Assembly: GCF_036323735.1 (NCBI RefSeq)
Contig: NC_086037.1
Span: forward strand, 61,480,002 to 61,544,001
DNA length: 64,000 nucleotides
Reading direction: 5' to 3'
From: Rattus norvegicus
Lineage: Eukaryota > Chordata > Mammalia > Rodentia > Muridae
Of this stretch, positions 34,191 to 45,334 are shown one piece after another. Below the pieces are notes generated by a model that worked only from the letters and a program-made list of their open reading frames with translations, did no database searches and was not told the origin of the DNA. Every line of letters begins with the position of its first letter. Position 1 is the stretch's first letter. A program made the position numbers and the translations under genes.

Positions 34191-34446
34191 CATCATCGCT
34201 GTTATCTTAGCTCACCATTAGACACCAACGGCTTGAAGACCTTGTGGTCTGGCTGAGATCAGCCTGGTTTCAGTCACAGCAATTCTGGGACATCCAAGGA
34301 TGCCAGTGCAGAGTCACTGGGTCTGATAGACACCTCAGTTTTACTCACAGGACACTGCCATGTTTAACTCCAGGAAAAGGGTCCTGTTGAGACTCAGACA
34401 CATGCATCTCAGCCTGAGAAGTTGTGGAGGAAAACAGGAGGCTTAC

Positions 34447-34657
34447 CAGCGCCACACCCAGGATCTGGGGGAAGGTGTAGGAGGAACAGCCAGCCGGGGT
34501 GAGTCGGATAGTTGCGTATGGTGTCTGAAACCAGGCCTTCTCACTGGCCCATACGATGTCACAGAGGGGTAGAATGGAGGCTCCCAGGCCCAATGCTGGC
34601 CCATTAATGGCAACCACGATGGGCTTCTTAAACTGGATAAAGGCCTTCACAAAGTCC
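34447..34657 (-). CDS. Cdyl2: Cdyl2 coding exon: core of the crotonase-like fold
   Basis: This 211-bp exon holds one base completing Arg and then 70 residues, from DFVKAFIQFKKPIVVAINGP to TFPQILGVAL. GPALGLGASILPLCDIVWAS is the conserved glycine-rich loop and helix that supplies the second oxyanion-hole amide in enoyl-CoA hydratases. The following FQTPYATIRLTPAGCSSY occupies the segment where true hydratases place their two catalytic glutamates; no Glu is present there. From family knowledge this fits a CoA-fold protein used for binding rather than a classical hydratase. The acceptor is CTTCTCTTTCTCCAG and the donor is CTG|GTAAGC. The exon is flanked by introns of 6852 bp upstream and 3570 bp downstream. 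Confidence 0.96.
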
Positions 34658-35479
34658 CTGGAGAAAGAGAAGACCATGTTCAACGAAGGGCTCACATTTG
34701 CTGGTCTATAGAGTCCCCTGATTCTCCTAGGAGCCACAGAACAATTCCTTCCTGGTCATCAGAAGCAGGTGGGGGCCAAGCATAGGTCACGTGCCCTACT
34801 CACAGAAATACAGGGCTACCAGATTCTCAAGGGCATGAGTGGGGTTGGTACACACCTTGTTGGCCTAGTTTATGCCTGGTATGTCAGCCACGCTCTCAGT
34901 TCTCGTTACCTCTCCTCTAAACTCAAAAACCATGGCCTTAACAGTAAATTCTTCTGGTGCCCTAGATGCTGAAAACTTGTATACATTAAAGGAAGATAAG
35001 GAGAACATCACAGTTCCACATACGAGCTAAAGGAAGGCACCCTTCAGAAGTATCCCTCAAGGGTGATTCCACCTCAAGGGGAGAACAAATGACCCAACAC
35101 CCCAGACCAAGATGCTGTGGCTGGAAAATGACTTCACTGTTCTTAGAGGAAATCTGGCTTTGGCTTGATGATCACTTTGAGTGATGGTGAAAGTGGAATT
35201 CAAGCTTCACATGGTGTACACGGGCAGGCCCTAGTGACATCTAAGATTCCTTCCAATCCTGGGAGGGTCTATCTCTGAATTACCTACAGCGATGCCAGTC
35301 ATCAAGGTTGGTTCCCCAGTGCTTATGAGGGTCTAATGTTAGCAGGGCCTTGACTGAAAATGGGGAAGGATGCTGGGCCCATGTCCAGAAGCTTCTATAT
35401 TCAAAGCTAGGGAATAGGGTGATGTTTACTCTGCCGACATTCTGTATCAGGGATATAGTATGTGTACTTACAATAAAAC

Positions 35480-35659
35480 AGGGCCACCAGGAATGATTTC
35501 TCTTCCCCTACTCAGCGCGCGCGCGTGTGTGTGTGTGTGATGAGTGCAGGTACCTTTGGATGCCAGAAGAGGGCAGTGTGTGTGTGTGTGTGTGTGTGTG
35601 TCTGTGTCTGTGTCTGTGTCTGTGTGATAAGTGCAGGTACCTTTGGATGCCAGAAGAGG

Positions 35660-35722
<63 letters not shown>

Positions 35723-35881
35723 TGAGTGCAGGTACCTTTGGATGCCAGAAGAGGGCAGTAGATCCACTGGAGCTGGAGTTACAGATGGTCATGAGCTGCC
35801 TCCCATGGGCACTAGGCACTGACCTCAGATGCTCTGGAAGAGCTGAACGTATTCTTCACTGCTGAACCATCTCTCCAGCCC
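35480..35881 (-). mobile_element. Antisense B2 SINE with triplicated tail unit and (TG)n arrays
   Basis: The right end carries the antisense B2 promoter region (ACCATCTCTCCAGCCCC at 35865-35881) and the body runs leftward to the tail. A 38-bp unit from the B2 tail region recurs three times, at 35539-35576, 35626-35663 and 35721-35758, each followed or separated by (TG)n or (TCTG)n. A normal B2 has this segment once. The unit contains GCCAGAAGAGGGCAG, which resembles the B2-borne CTCF site. The element lies in a Cdyl2 intron. Confidence 0.85.
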
Positions 35882-36736
35882 CCAGAAATGACTCCTGCTG
35901 CCTTTAAGGTCTCTTTGTCTTTCCTCTAGTTGCTACCCAAGATCTATAAAATGTTAGAATTCATCTGGGAATGGAGGGAAGTTACAAGATGTCTAGTGTA
36001 GCTAGCATTCACTGTTCTTAGAAGGAAGACTGGGAACTACCAACAACAACCTCAGTGTGCCCTAGCTTACCTCTCTGGGCTTCTCCTGCCATTCTCGACC
36101 CCACCTCCTGTTCATGTCCACAGCCCAACATCACAATTTTCAATTACCCTACTGACAGTCTGATTGCCTTTTTATTAATCCTTCTACCCTCTCAGCCCCA
36201 AAGGGCACTCACTGACCTTCCTGTGGCACTGCCTGTCTTCCATCAAGTTGAAACTAGCATCCTGTAAATAGCCAATGAAGAACTATACTGTCTCCTGGAA
36301 GGGATACGAAGGCTGCCTCTGTTACTTCTTCCTCCTGGTCTACAAATAGGCCACATTTCTCATGCTTCTTTGTGACTGGCCATGGCCAAGTCACCAAGGG
36401 TTGGCCATGAATGTAGAGTACATGTATCCTTGCAAATGAGCAAAGCCTCCCACCATGCAAATCTCTAAGCCCCGTCATCTAACTGAACATGGTGACACCA
36501 CTGGCACCAGGATGGAAAGGTCTGGATTCTTAAGTCACTGTTTGGAGGACCGCCATGGAATGGATGGTACATTTATTCACTTTTCCAGGTAGAAGAAGTA
36601 AATTTCTGGTCTCCCTGAACCATTATATATTGGGGATTTATTATCTCAGCTAATGCTTAACTAACATACACAAGGAGCTGAGTCAATATGTCCTGCTGCT
36701 ATCTCCCCTCCTAACACTGATTAAAACCAAGTCATT

Positions 36737-36826
36737 GGGTTGGGGATTTAGCTCAGCGGTAGAGCGCTTGCCTAGCAAGTGCGAGGACCTGGGTTTGGTC
36801 CCCAGCTCCGAAAAAAAGAAAAAAAA
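36737..36826 (+). mobile_element. ID SINE, full length, with 9-bp TSD
   Basis: The element begins GGGTTGGGGATTTAGCTCAG, contains the A-box region CGGTAGAGCGCTTGCC and a B-box-like GGGTTTGGTCC, and ends in AAAAAAAGAAAAAAAA. This is the tRNA-Ala-derived ID family, the same lineage as BC1 RNA and strongly amplified in rat. Direct repeats CAAGTCATT flank it at 36728-36736 and 36827-36835. It lies in a Cdyl2 intron, antisense to the gene. The little divergence suggests a recent insertion. Confidence 0.95.
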
Positions 36827-36835
36827 CAAGTCATT

Positions 36836-39800
36836 ATATACTGGGAGTTTATTTGTTATATCAGCTAATGCTTAACTAATACATACATGGAACTGTGAGT
36901 CAATACCGTCTGTTGACAATATTCCCCCCTCCTGGCATTTATCAAAAGGAGCAAGTACAGCAGCATAAAGCTGGAATCAGATCCTCCTGTAAGAAAGACT
37001 GCTTTATACTCTGCTAAGGTGGAGGGACCTTAAGATCTATGTAGCCATCAGGGAGTACTCAGCTTTGACCCCATTTTGCATATCACATTGACTGTGATGA
37101 CAGATTCACTGTTAGCCCTGCTTCAAAGAGAGAATTCCAGTATCATCGCCTTCTGGTGACTGGTTTTGCAGTGACCGTCTCCTGGATTCTCCCTCCCCTC
37201 AGGGCTGGGTTTTAGGTTAGATCACTGGCTTATGCTTACTAATGCAATTTAGCCTATTAAGGACTTGGAACGCTCATGGATAGTCCAGGGAAGCCAAGAG
37301 CTTGGTGAATTTCATCAGACAACCCATTTTGTACAAATCTAAGGATCTGAGACCCGGCAAGACTTTTATACTCCTCAAGCCACACCTTCCCCTCAGTCCA
37401 TACTCCCTCTGAGAACACCAAGGGCATTGGCACAGCCATCCTGACACTGCCCCATATGGGTTAGATGCTCTCAGCTACAGAAAATCCATGACTATTAAAC
37501 CGGCCTCCATGCTGTGGGTCTTGGGTAGACACTGCTGATGCTCTCAAGCTTCCCATGAAACCATTCAGTGACCTATTGGAAGCCTCATCCCTTCCAGAGG
37601 TTCCCACATCAGGACCCAGAGACTTGTTCTGTGCATGGGTAGTAGGGACCCTGAAGAAGGTGATGGGTTTGAAGCCCATACAGCCCGGGCCTTCTAGTAC
37701 CAGCCGCTCCAGCCTCACTGCCCTGAGGTAAATGTGATGCGTGGGACCCTCCCCCACCCCTTTCCTCTTACCTCAGGTGTGAGGTCTCTGTCACAGGGCC
37801 CCCAAGGATGCAGTACCCAAACAGCAAACAGGATATTGCATTACAGACCCAAGGCTCAGATATCTGATCCCACTTCAGTGGCAGGGCTGGGCTCGGAGGA
37901 GTGCTCTCTATTTTCTCCAGCGATCAAGACCGTGAGACTGACTCTGGTCTTCTGCAGATACCACTCTCTGCTCAGCCCAAGCCCTGGCTGTAGCCTGACC
38001 AGGCAAATGGGATGCGTGAAAGTGTTGTGGAACATCAAAGGTATCTGACAGTTTAGGCCAAATCTCATCTCTATCCCCCACTAACAGTCCGATCTTAGAC
38101 AAACTGTCTGGCCTCTAGAGATTTGCTTTTTTCCCTCTGTAAAATGGGAAGGCCAATGCTGGGGACCCACAGAGCTAAGTGAGACTTCAACGAGAGTAGC
38201 AAATGGCCAACAGGAATAATGGCGCAGACTACTATGATCAGGCCTATGTTTCTGTGTATAGCTCTCGTCTGATTCATGGTGGTCTGTGGTCCATTCTACT
38301 CTCTGCCAACCACCTCTGGTTAACAACAGGTTATGTTTTGCTACTCCACTGCAGAAGAGTTCTCAGGACCTCCTCGGAGCATCTGAGCTTGGGAAATACT
38401 CTGGATTTCCTGTCTCTCCATGTTGTCAGGTCTGAGAATCAGTGAGGCAAAGGATGCTGCCTCTTTCTCACTCGTAGGTCTGCCTCTTACAGCCCACAAA
38501 TTATTAGTAAGTTCTACTCCTTCCGTGGCATCTTAAAGAAGTCCCTCTGTTCTGCTTGAGTACACCAGTCCACAGACACGGCACATGTCTGAGCTCCACA
38601 GACTAACCTGTCTCCGGAGGTCAGCATCGCCTCTCATCCCCTTAAGCCTATTTTGGGGTTCCTTAGGTCACTCTGCCTGGAAAGTGGGAAGCTAGTTTAG
38701 ACCCCAGATTCCACCATTGTTCGTTCTGCTCCAGCATGTTTGTGGCCTTCATCCTCATCCCCATCCGACCCTAAAAATCTTACTCTTGACATGGTCTTCA
38801 AGAGTCTAGAGGGCATGCCACTCTCATGACCCCAACATGTCAAGGGGCATGGGCAGAAAAGTTCTTGACCCTCAGCTTTAATAGATATGAGCCACACAAG
38901 GCCAGGCCAGAGAGATGCTACTCCCACCTGTGAGGCCAGCTGTGAAATGCTGCAGGGACAGACTATGAGGTAAGGGTCCCCTGTTCAGGTTCCCTCCCAT
39001 GGTGACTCAGCCACATGTCTTTTATTCTAGTGACCTGGGACTGACAGATCTACTCCACCTGAGCCCAAGGCTGACCCAGAGCAGTACCTTACTAGGATCT
39101 ATCAGAGACGATCTGTTCAGTCTGGCAGACATTACTAATCACCTGTCAGAAGAAATGGCCCTAAGGATGCTCGAGAGAAGGATGGGATGGACCTGACCCG
39201 AGAAGTGAGTCCAGGAAGTTGGGGGCATTCTGAATGCCGATGCCTCCCTTGAGAACTTAAGGTTTCTATGACAGTGACCACAAACCGTGGCTCAAAACAA
39301 CAGAAGTGTATTCTGTAGTGTACTTGGAGACAAGAAGTCCAACGTCCAGGTCCTGGTCCACTCTGGGCACTGAGGAGGAGCTTTCCAGACCCCTCTTCAC
39401 CTGCTGATAGGGCCACCCTTCTCAGGTGCTCCATAGCTGGCAGCTGCCCTACTCGATTCCCTGTCATATCCCCTTTCCTGTTTTCACACCCAGCCTCATG
39501 CCTCATGCCATGACCTCCTTTAATCTCAAACGCAGCTCTCATTTAGAGCCTACTCAAGTCTTGGATTCTCAGGACTCTGAGCTCCATTCCATTAAGATTC
39601 TTTCCCCAGATTAACTCAGCTTCATGGGTTGAACATGGCTCTATCTCTCTGGAACAAGAGGTCCAAGGGCTAGTTAGCTCTGCCTGCATGAAAGAGAACC
39701 CTGGGCTAGATCTTAAATGCTTGCCTTGGCTGGAAATACCCCAAGCACCGCACTGGGATCAGTAGATCCAGGTACAGACTGTGAGCTAGGCTTTCTAAGG

Positions 39801-40410
39801 TCACGGGTGGGTTCTTTGGTCCCTAGGGCATGCTTTGGTGGCCCCATCGTGATAAAGAGGGAATCAGGCTGGAGGCTTTGCTGCTCCCTCAACTCATGCA
39901 AAACCAGCACTGAGAAGATACAGCTGGATCAAGCAGGGCAGAAACTGCAGGTTCACACCCTGCAAACCTGACATCAACACCTCCGTCCCTCCACAGGAAT
40001 GGGTCCAGGCTTCTTAGTTCCCTCCTGGGGAGGATGCTGCACGGGGAAGCACACAGGCACCCCTGAGCAACACCTCACGCAAAGTTGGACCTGGGATTCA
40101 CACAAAGAAGCATCTTCACGCTCTCCACCGCATCCACCAGTTCCCCGAGTGACAGCACGAGAGTCAGCCTCTGCTGGGAATCACCTCCCAGGACAGTGAG
40201 GCTGGAGGTCCTGAACAATCTGAAGTCTGCAGCCTGAGGTTCCGAGACCCCACGTGGAGTAAAGATTCCTGGTCCTGAGACGGTGCTCTATGACTCAACT
40301 GTGTCTCCACTCTGTTTCCTTGAGCAAGGCACAAGAGCAAGGAAGTCTGTCCTGGAAAGGCTTAGTGAAGGACAGCCTTCAAGCAGCTAAATGACCTGCC
40401 TGGAGAGCTC
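36836..40410. other. Cdyl2 intron, mostly unique
   Basis: No gene was recognised. The stretch 39265-39400 (CTCAAAACAACAGAAGTGTATT and following) faintly recalls an old mammalian interspersed repeat, but family assignment is not possible by eye. The other ORFs are short and unsupported. Confidence 0.4.
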
Positions 40411-40442
40411 ATTCATTCATTCATTCATTCATTCATTCATTC
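40411..40442. repeat. (ATTC)n microsatellite
   Basis: Eight perfect ATTC units in a Cdyl2 intron, just upstream of a B4-type SINE. Confidence 0.95.
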
Positions 40443-40467
40443 GCTTTTGTTACAAATAATTGGAAGG

Positions 40468-40820
40468 GGCTAGGGAAACAGCTCAGTGGGTACAAACAAA
40501 AAAAGTGCCGGACCTAAGCCATGTTTTTTGTTTGTTTGTTTGTTTGTTTGTTTGTTTTTAAGCAGAGCTTTTTGTGGCAAGTGCTTATGATCCCAGAGCT
40601 GGAGAGGCGGTGACAGGTGGGCCTGGGGCTCACTGACCAGCCAGCTTAGCCTGCTGGGCAAGTACTAGGCTAGTGAGAGGCCCTATCTTAAACACCAAGG
40701 TGGCAGCGCCTGAGAAAGAACAGTTGAGATTGACCTCTGACCTCTGACCTCTGACCTCCCTGCATGAACGCATACGTACCCACACATATACCCGGGGCAC
40801 CCATACCCATGAAAATAAAA
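40468..40820 (+). mobile_element. B4/RSINE-type SINE with internal (TTTG)n and TGACCTC tandem tail
   Basis: It starts with the tRNA-like GGGGCTAGGGAAACAGCTCAG and is interrupted by a (TTTG)n tract at 40527-40557. It continues with CCCAGAGCTGGAGAGGCGG (B1-like) and ends with four TGACCTC units (40731-40758) and CCCACACATATACCC text. It is in the intron between the 34447 and 41510 exons. Confidence 0.65.
40731..40758. repeat. Four tandem TGACCTC units (nuclear-receptor half-site array)
   Basis: Four perfect 7-bp copies. Read on the minus strand, each is an AGGTCA half site with a one-base spacer, the DR1 geometry. It derives from the 3' end of the B4-type SINE. Regulatory use is untested. Confidence 0.8.
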
Positions 40821-41227
40821 CAACAAATAGATAATCAGCCTGTGTCCTGGAGGATTACTAATAGTCCTGTGTGTCACCATTAAGACCCCCACACTGGATC
40901 CACAGACTTTGAGAGGGGCAATCTCCACCCACCATGTCTACCAATGCATAGCTGTATAGTATCTTAACCTCTCCCTAGTAATTGAGTCACATCAGGTGCA
41001 GGACACAGAAATGTCTACACGGCCAAAGATCGTACCACCAGGCAGAAGGCAGAAGCAGAAAGCATCATGGGCATTGCCAAAGTGGGCCTTAATGAGAAGA
41101 ATAGGTATGTCTTCCCTTAAAAACCAAAAGAGAGGAGGTGGGCATGCAGTGCAGGCTAGAGAGCAAAGCATCTCATTGGGGCCATAGACAAAAGGAAGGC
41201 TGGCCTGCTCATGGCCACAGTTCAGAG

Positions 41228-41302
41228 ATGGAAATGGAGCTGAACGGTAGAGCATTTGTCTAGCATGTCCAAGACTCTGGGTTTGATCCCTGGCATCAAA
41301 AA
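41228..41302 (+). mobile_element. Short ID-like / tRNA-derived SINE
   Basis: It contains GCTGAACGGTAGAGCAT (A-box region) and GGGTTTGATCCCTGGC (B-box) in ID-like spacing, then an A-rich end. More diverged than the ID element at 36737. Confidence 0.6.
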
Positions 41303-41509
41303 GCATCAAATTCCAGATAAATCAACAGTCCTTTTTAAATAAGTATGTCCCAGTGTCCTAAATGTTGCCAAGGATATACTCACACTAAAAATAAGCCCCA
41401 CACTGTTCAAAGTCAGTTTATAATCGGGCAGCCCGAACCTTTCATTTGCTGTATTCGGTCATCACTGGCAGGCACCCAAAGCGTTCATTCGAAGAGAGGC
41501 CGGACTCAC

Positions 41510-41682
41510 CTGATGGCTTCTGCGATCCGCGTGCTCTCCTTCCTCCGGTCGCTGGACAGACGGCCGATCAGGTAGGAATAGTCTAGGCCGCTGCAGAATA
41601 CGCTGCCCACAGCACTGAGAAGCAGCAGCTTACTGTCGTCTGTGGCCGCATTGCACAGCGCTCGCCGGACTTCCTTCATGAT
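41510..41682 (-). CDS. Cdyl2: Cdyl2 coding exon: crotonase-like domain, first oxyanion-hole segment
   Basis: This 173-bp exon encodes 57 residues plus two bases (AG) of a split Arg codon. It starts IMKEVRRALCNAATDD and continues with LLLLSAVGSVFCSGLDYSYL. The SGLDYSYL stretch sits where active hydratases have the AGAD-type loop contributing one backbone amide of the oxyanion hole. The acceptor is CCCCTGCCTGCAG and the donor is ATCAG|GTGAGT. The phase-2 end is completed by the single G at the start of the next exon. The basic segment RLSSDRRKESTRIAEAIR corresponds to the variable helical region after the first loop. No stop or frameshift is present, and the sequence is uniformly coding-like with several CpG codons. 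Confidence 0.95.
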
Positions 41683-42470
41683 CTGCAGGCAGGGGTGAGT
41701 TTACGGAGCTTTGAATGTCCGAGATACTCCCCTGAATGAAAGCCCACGCCCAGCTCCAGGGAAGAAACTTTACTGAACCAAAACCTTCCAGCACCACCCT
41801 CAGCATAAGAAGGGTCAGCTTGGAGCTCCTGGGGTTACTGGGAGCCTGGTGTAGACTCAAGTCAGTCTCTGTGAACTTCCTCAGACCAACTTTAGGTATT
41901 TGCTGGTTGAACCCCTTTGCAAAGCATGAAAAAAAAAATGATCCTGTGCACAGCTTTGGTGAACCACATAAGCCTCTGGATGGCTCAGTTAAAATGTTCT
42001 CCTTTTATCCCCCTAAACCCTTGCAGCAAGCTTGAGCGTCGGGACATGACCAACCAATAAATGGCAGGCCACCTGAAAGTTGCCATTTCTCAGGGGGATA
42101 GTGAATTCCAGATTGTGAATATCTTGTTCTCCCTGTCATGTTACTGCAGGGGAATTTCAATTGTTGGTCCCAGTTGGACCATGGTTTGAATAATAATCAG
42201 AAAGCTATCTTCTTAGCCCCTGCCGTATTTTTGAGACTATCACAGTGCCTCTGTGGTAGACACTCGAGAGTGGCCTGTGGCAACTCGGTAAGTCTCACAG
42301 CTTTTGACTGGAACCTCAAAAGCAAACTGGAGGTTGATGTCATTATGCAAGTGAAGGCAGGTATGGGATAGAACAAGGCCTGTCATTGGAAGAGAAGGAA
42401 GGATGGGTGGGAGAAAAGATTTAGAGAGGAGATCAGAGCGAGAGGCAAGAGGAGCAGCCGATAAAACATG
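41683..42470. other. Cdyl2 intron, nothing recognised
   Basis: No exon, RNA gene or mobile element could be supported in this stretch on either strand. Confidence 0.4.
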
Positions 42471-43072
42471 GAGGCAGAGACGTTAAGATTTCTCTCTGTA
42501 CACTTACAGGTTGTTATGAATATTCTTAAGGGATGGATGTGTACAGGGCTTTGTGTGTCTAGGTGAACAAACTATATCTTATCTAGGTGGGAGGTTTATA
42601 TCCTTATCAATTAGTTATAAGCTAATTGTGCAGATGTATTTATTGTACATGGAGTATTTAACATATACATCAGGTTGATGGGTTACAACTTGTTGAGTCA
42701 TGTTTTCACTAGACTGTTGGGAGGGTGAACAGAGTCCGTGACAGGAAGCCGTGCTAGGCTATAGAATGCTTGCTAGCGTGGCGTGGGGCCCACACTAACA
42801 CGGGCCCATGGAACCGGATGTGTGTGTCAGGCATAGCAACCCACCAAGGGGACAGAGTGTGAAAGCCGTAACAGACACAGCAAGTGCGCGCGGATCTGCG
42901 CAGACACAGCAAAGAGCGCGCGGATCTGCGCAGACACAGCAAGAGCGTGCGGATCTGCGCAGACACAGCAAGAGCGTGCGGATCTGCGCAGACACAGCAA
43001 GAGCGTGCGGATCTGCGCAGAATGGGAACTCTCAGAACCGGTCACGCGCTTTATTAATTATACCGCAACAGC
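42470..43072 (-). mobile_element. Possible ERV LTR-like segment containing a CpG-rich minisatellite
   Basis: Read on the minus strand, the segment starts TGTTGCGGTATAATTAATAAAG, includes AATAAA, a CpG-rich tandem block and long unique text, and resembles an LTR with repeats in its U3/R region. The far end and a target duplication were not found, so the identity is tentative. Confidence 0.3.
42872..43017. repeat. CpG-rich 29-bp minisatellite, five units
   Basis: CAGACACAGCAAGAGCGTGC-type units start at 42872, 42901, 42931, 42960 and 42989 (periods 29, 30, 29, 29). The last three are nearly identical and the first two carry GCGCGCGG variants. Each unit has several CpGs and a TGCGCA core. It lies in a Cdyl2 intron with CpG density far above the surroundings. 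Confidence 0.95.
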
Positions 43073-45334
43073 CAACTGCTGTGTCCTCACACTTAGTGGT
43101 GTCAGCTGAAGGTGAGGCCACCTCCTGAAGCATCCTGGCTCTGGTAACTGAACCTCCTGTTTGGCTGCGGGGCAGTGAGGCAGTGAGCAGGAGAAAGCCT
43201 CTCTCCCAGGCTTCTGAGGGCAGCATGAAAGCAGCAGCTGCAGCTGATGCCCTGCCTCACACACGCCCCACACACCGAGAAGCGGATGTAGCACACAGGA
43301 CTTCAAAGGCTGGCACTGGATGAACCCACGCCTGTGGCCCTGCACACTCCAGTTCATTCCAAACACAGCCCTGTCACACCACTGTCCATGAAACCCTACA
43401 CGCCTTCTCCTGAAAGCCTGGGCATTCAGGATGACCCACGGCAGTGTGGCCAGGATGCAAAGCACAGGCTTCCTGGACAGGAATCTTGTATTGAAATGGA
43501 ATACTAACTAATATAGCCCTTCCTTGAGCCTCTCCACCGCACGTCCTCCAACACAGTCAAAACAAGCTGCCTCAACTTTTTCTGTAGGTAAAACCTCCCA
43601 CGAGAACTTAAAATCCAAAACCAAGTTGTAATACCACAGGGGAGAGAAACCTTCAAGTTAAAAAAAAAAAGCAAGAAGAAAGGGCTATAGAGACCGCCAT
43701 CTCTATAGTAGACAAGAGCACACACTGCTCTTGCAAAGGACTCAAGCTGGGTTCTCGGCAACTGTGTCAGGAGGCTCAAAACTGCTAACTCCAGCTCTAG
43801 GAGCAGGGCCTGTGAGGATACTGCAGTTGTGCACAAAACCACACCCAGATATGTGTGTGTATGTGTGTGTGTGTGTGTAATAAAAAGTAAAGTCTTTTAA
43901 AATTTAATTAATTGACTGATATGGAAATTGGATATGAGGTAGAGATATCCCTCAGGCATTTCATAAAAATGAATACAGAAGTGCTTTCGAGAGAAACTGA
44001 AACGCAAGCCACCGGAGAACTTCACAGGGAAATAATCCTCACTGCAGATGAGCTCACGGGGAAATGACAGAGCATTTGAGAAATACGAACTGACATACAC
44101 ACGTGGAGGACAGGAAGACTTTAAGTTGCTATTGGCCTGAGAGTCTATAACATTTTAAAGTACGTTTAAAATGGCCAAACGAGGGGAAAGGGGACAGGCA
44201 AACAATGACTAACAGAGAAGGAAAGGATGTGAGGGAAGAAAACGCATGCCATGAACGGCAAAGTCATGAATCTCTGGCTAGATTCACATTCAGACTAAAT
44301 GGAGCTGGAGAGAGAATAAGCAAACTGGAAAATCTGAGCCCAGATCAGAGAAACAGACAGAAAACCCAACTAGGAGAGAGGGTGAGAGTAAGTGTAAGTC
44401 ATGAAGGGGAGAGCAGAGGCTGAAGGAGCTGCCTTCGGCTGTCAGAGAGAGCAGGCAGCGCCATGTTGGAGATAGGCTGGGAACCGATGGGAACCGATGG
44501 GAACGGATGCAGGTGGATTGCATCCCAACCTGGAGGCCGTAAGGGAGAACACATTGCCCGAATTTTCCCTATCTCCTAGCTCCACTCTTCATCTTCCAAA
44601 CCAGCGAAGGCCACTCACTGTTCTCTCTGCCTCTCTCTGACACCAACTCTGACTTCCTCTTCTGCCCTAAGGACCCCGTGGTGACACAGAGACCAGGGGC
44701 ACCTTCCCTTCCAAAACCAACCTCATCATCTTAAAGCCAGCTGAGGAGCAACCTTCAGTCCTTCAGAAATCTTAGTGCCTGGACATGTGACTGAACATCA
44801 TCGTGGGATCTGGAATTAGGACAGGAGCATCCTGGGGGCTGGAGGGGGGATCCATGCACATTTAATACTGATCTGAATTCTGAACAGCACAGAAAGCCCA
44901 TATAAAGCAAAGATCAAACTTCAAATATCCAGAAGCAAAAGGAAGCTTACCTTGAAGGTAGACCTTTGACCAGAGGGTAGTTCTAAAGGAGACTAGCAAA
45001 CACGGGAAGAAGGCAGTGGGATACAGTGGTCGATGCACTGAGAAAAACATGTGTAGAACAATTTCTTTACAAATCTAACTGGCCATTCAGAAGTGAGGGC
45101 AAAATTGGCATATTGTCAGTAGGAGAGGTTTCTCACACCTAAGACTCTTGAAAAATGTAACTACAAAGGCATGGATTTCTAGCAGAAGAAAAGTGTATTT
45201 GGAAAGAAAAACATAGGCAAATCTAGAAGAAATTCGGTCTGAGGGAGACAAGTGCACAGCAGAGAGAATGAAGGGGACAGGCTTTGAGGAAAATCCGAAT
45301 GGCCAGATATGACAAAAGGACTGTGTCCTGTTCC
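43073..45334. other. Cdyl2 intron, no recognised gene; short (TG)n at 43850-43880
   Basis: Several ORFs of 60-135 codons on both strands overlap without family similarity. A GGGAACCGAT triplet repeat (three near-copies, about 44478-44507) and a (TG)n tract are the only simple structures noted. Confidence 0.4.

Noticed and set aside
35468..35865. Overlapping ORFs of about 100 codons on both strands
   Set aside because: Generated by (TG)n and the triplicated B2 tail; low complexity and repeat derived.
36740..36810. A tRNA gene
   Set aside because: The A/B-box-like text belongs to an ID SINE with an A-rich tail and target duplication, not a functional tRNA.
42872..43017. A CRISPR-like array
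   Set aside because: Units are contiguous tandem repeats without unique spacers, in a mammalian intron.
43058..43465. A 135-codon minus-strand ORF with overlapping frames
   Set aside because: Intronic, no splice sites, no conserved domain; likely chance in GC-rich text.
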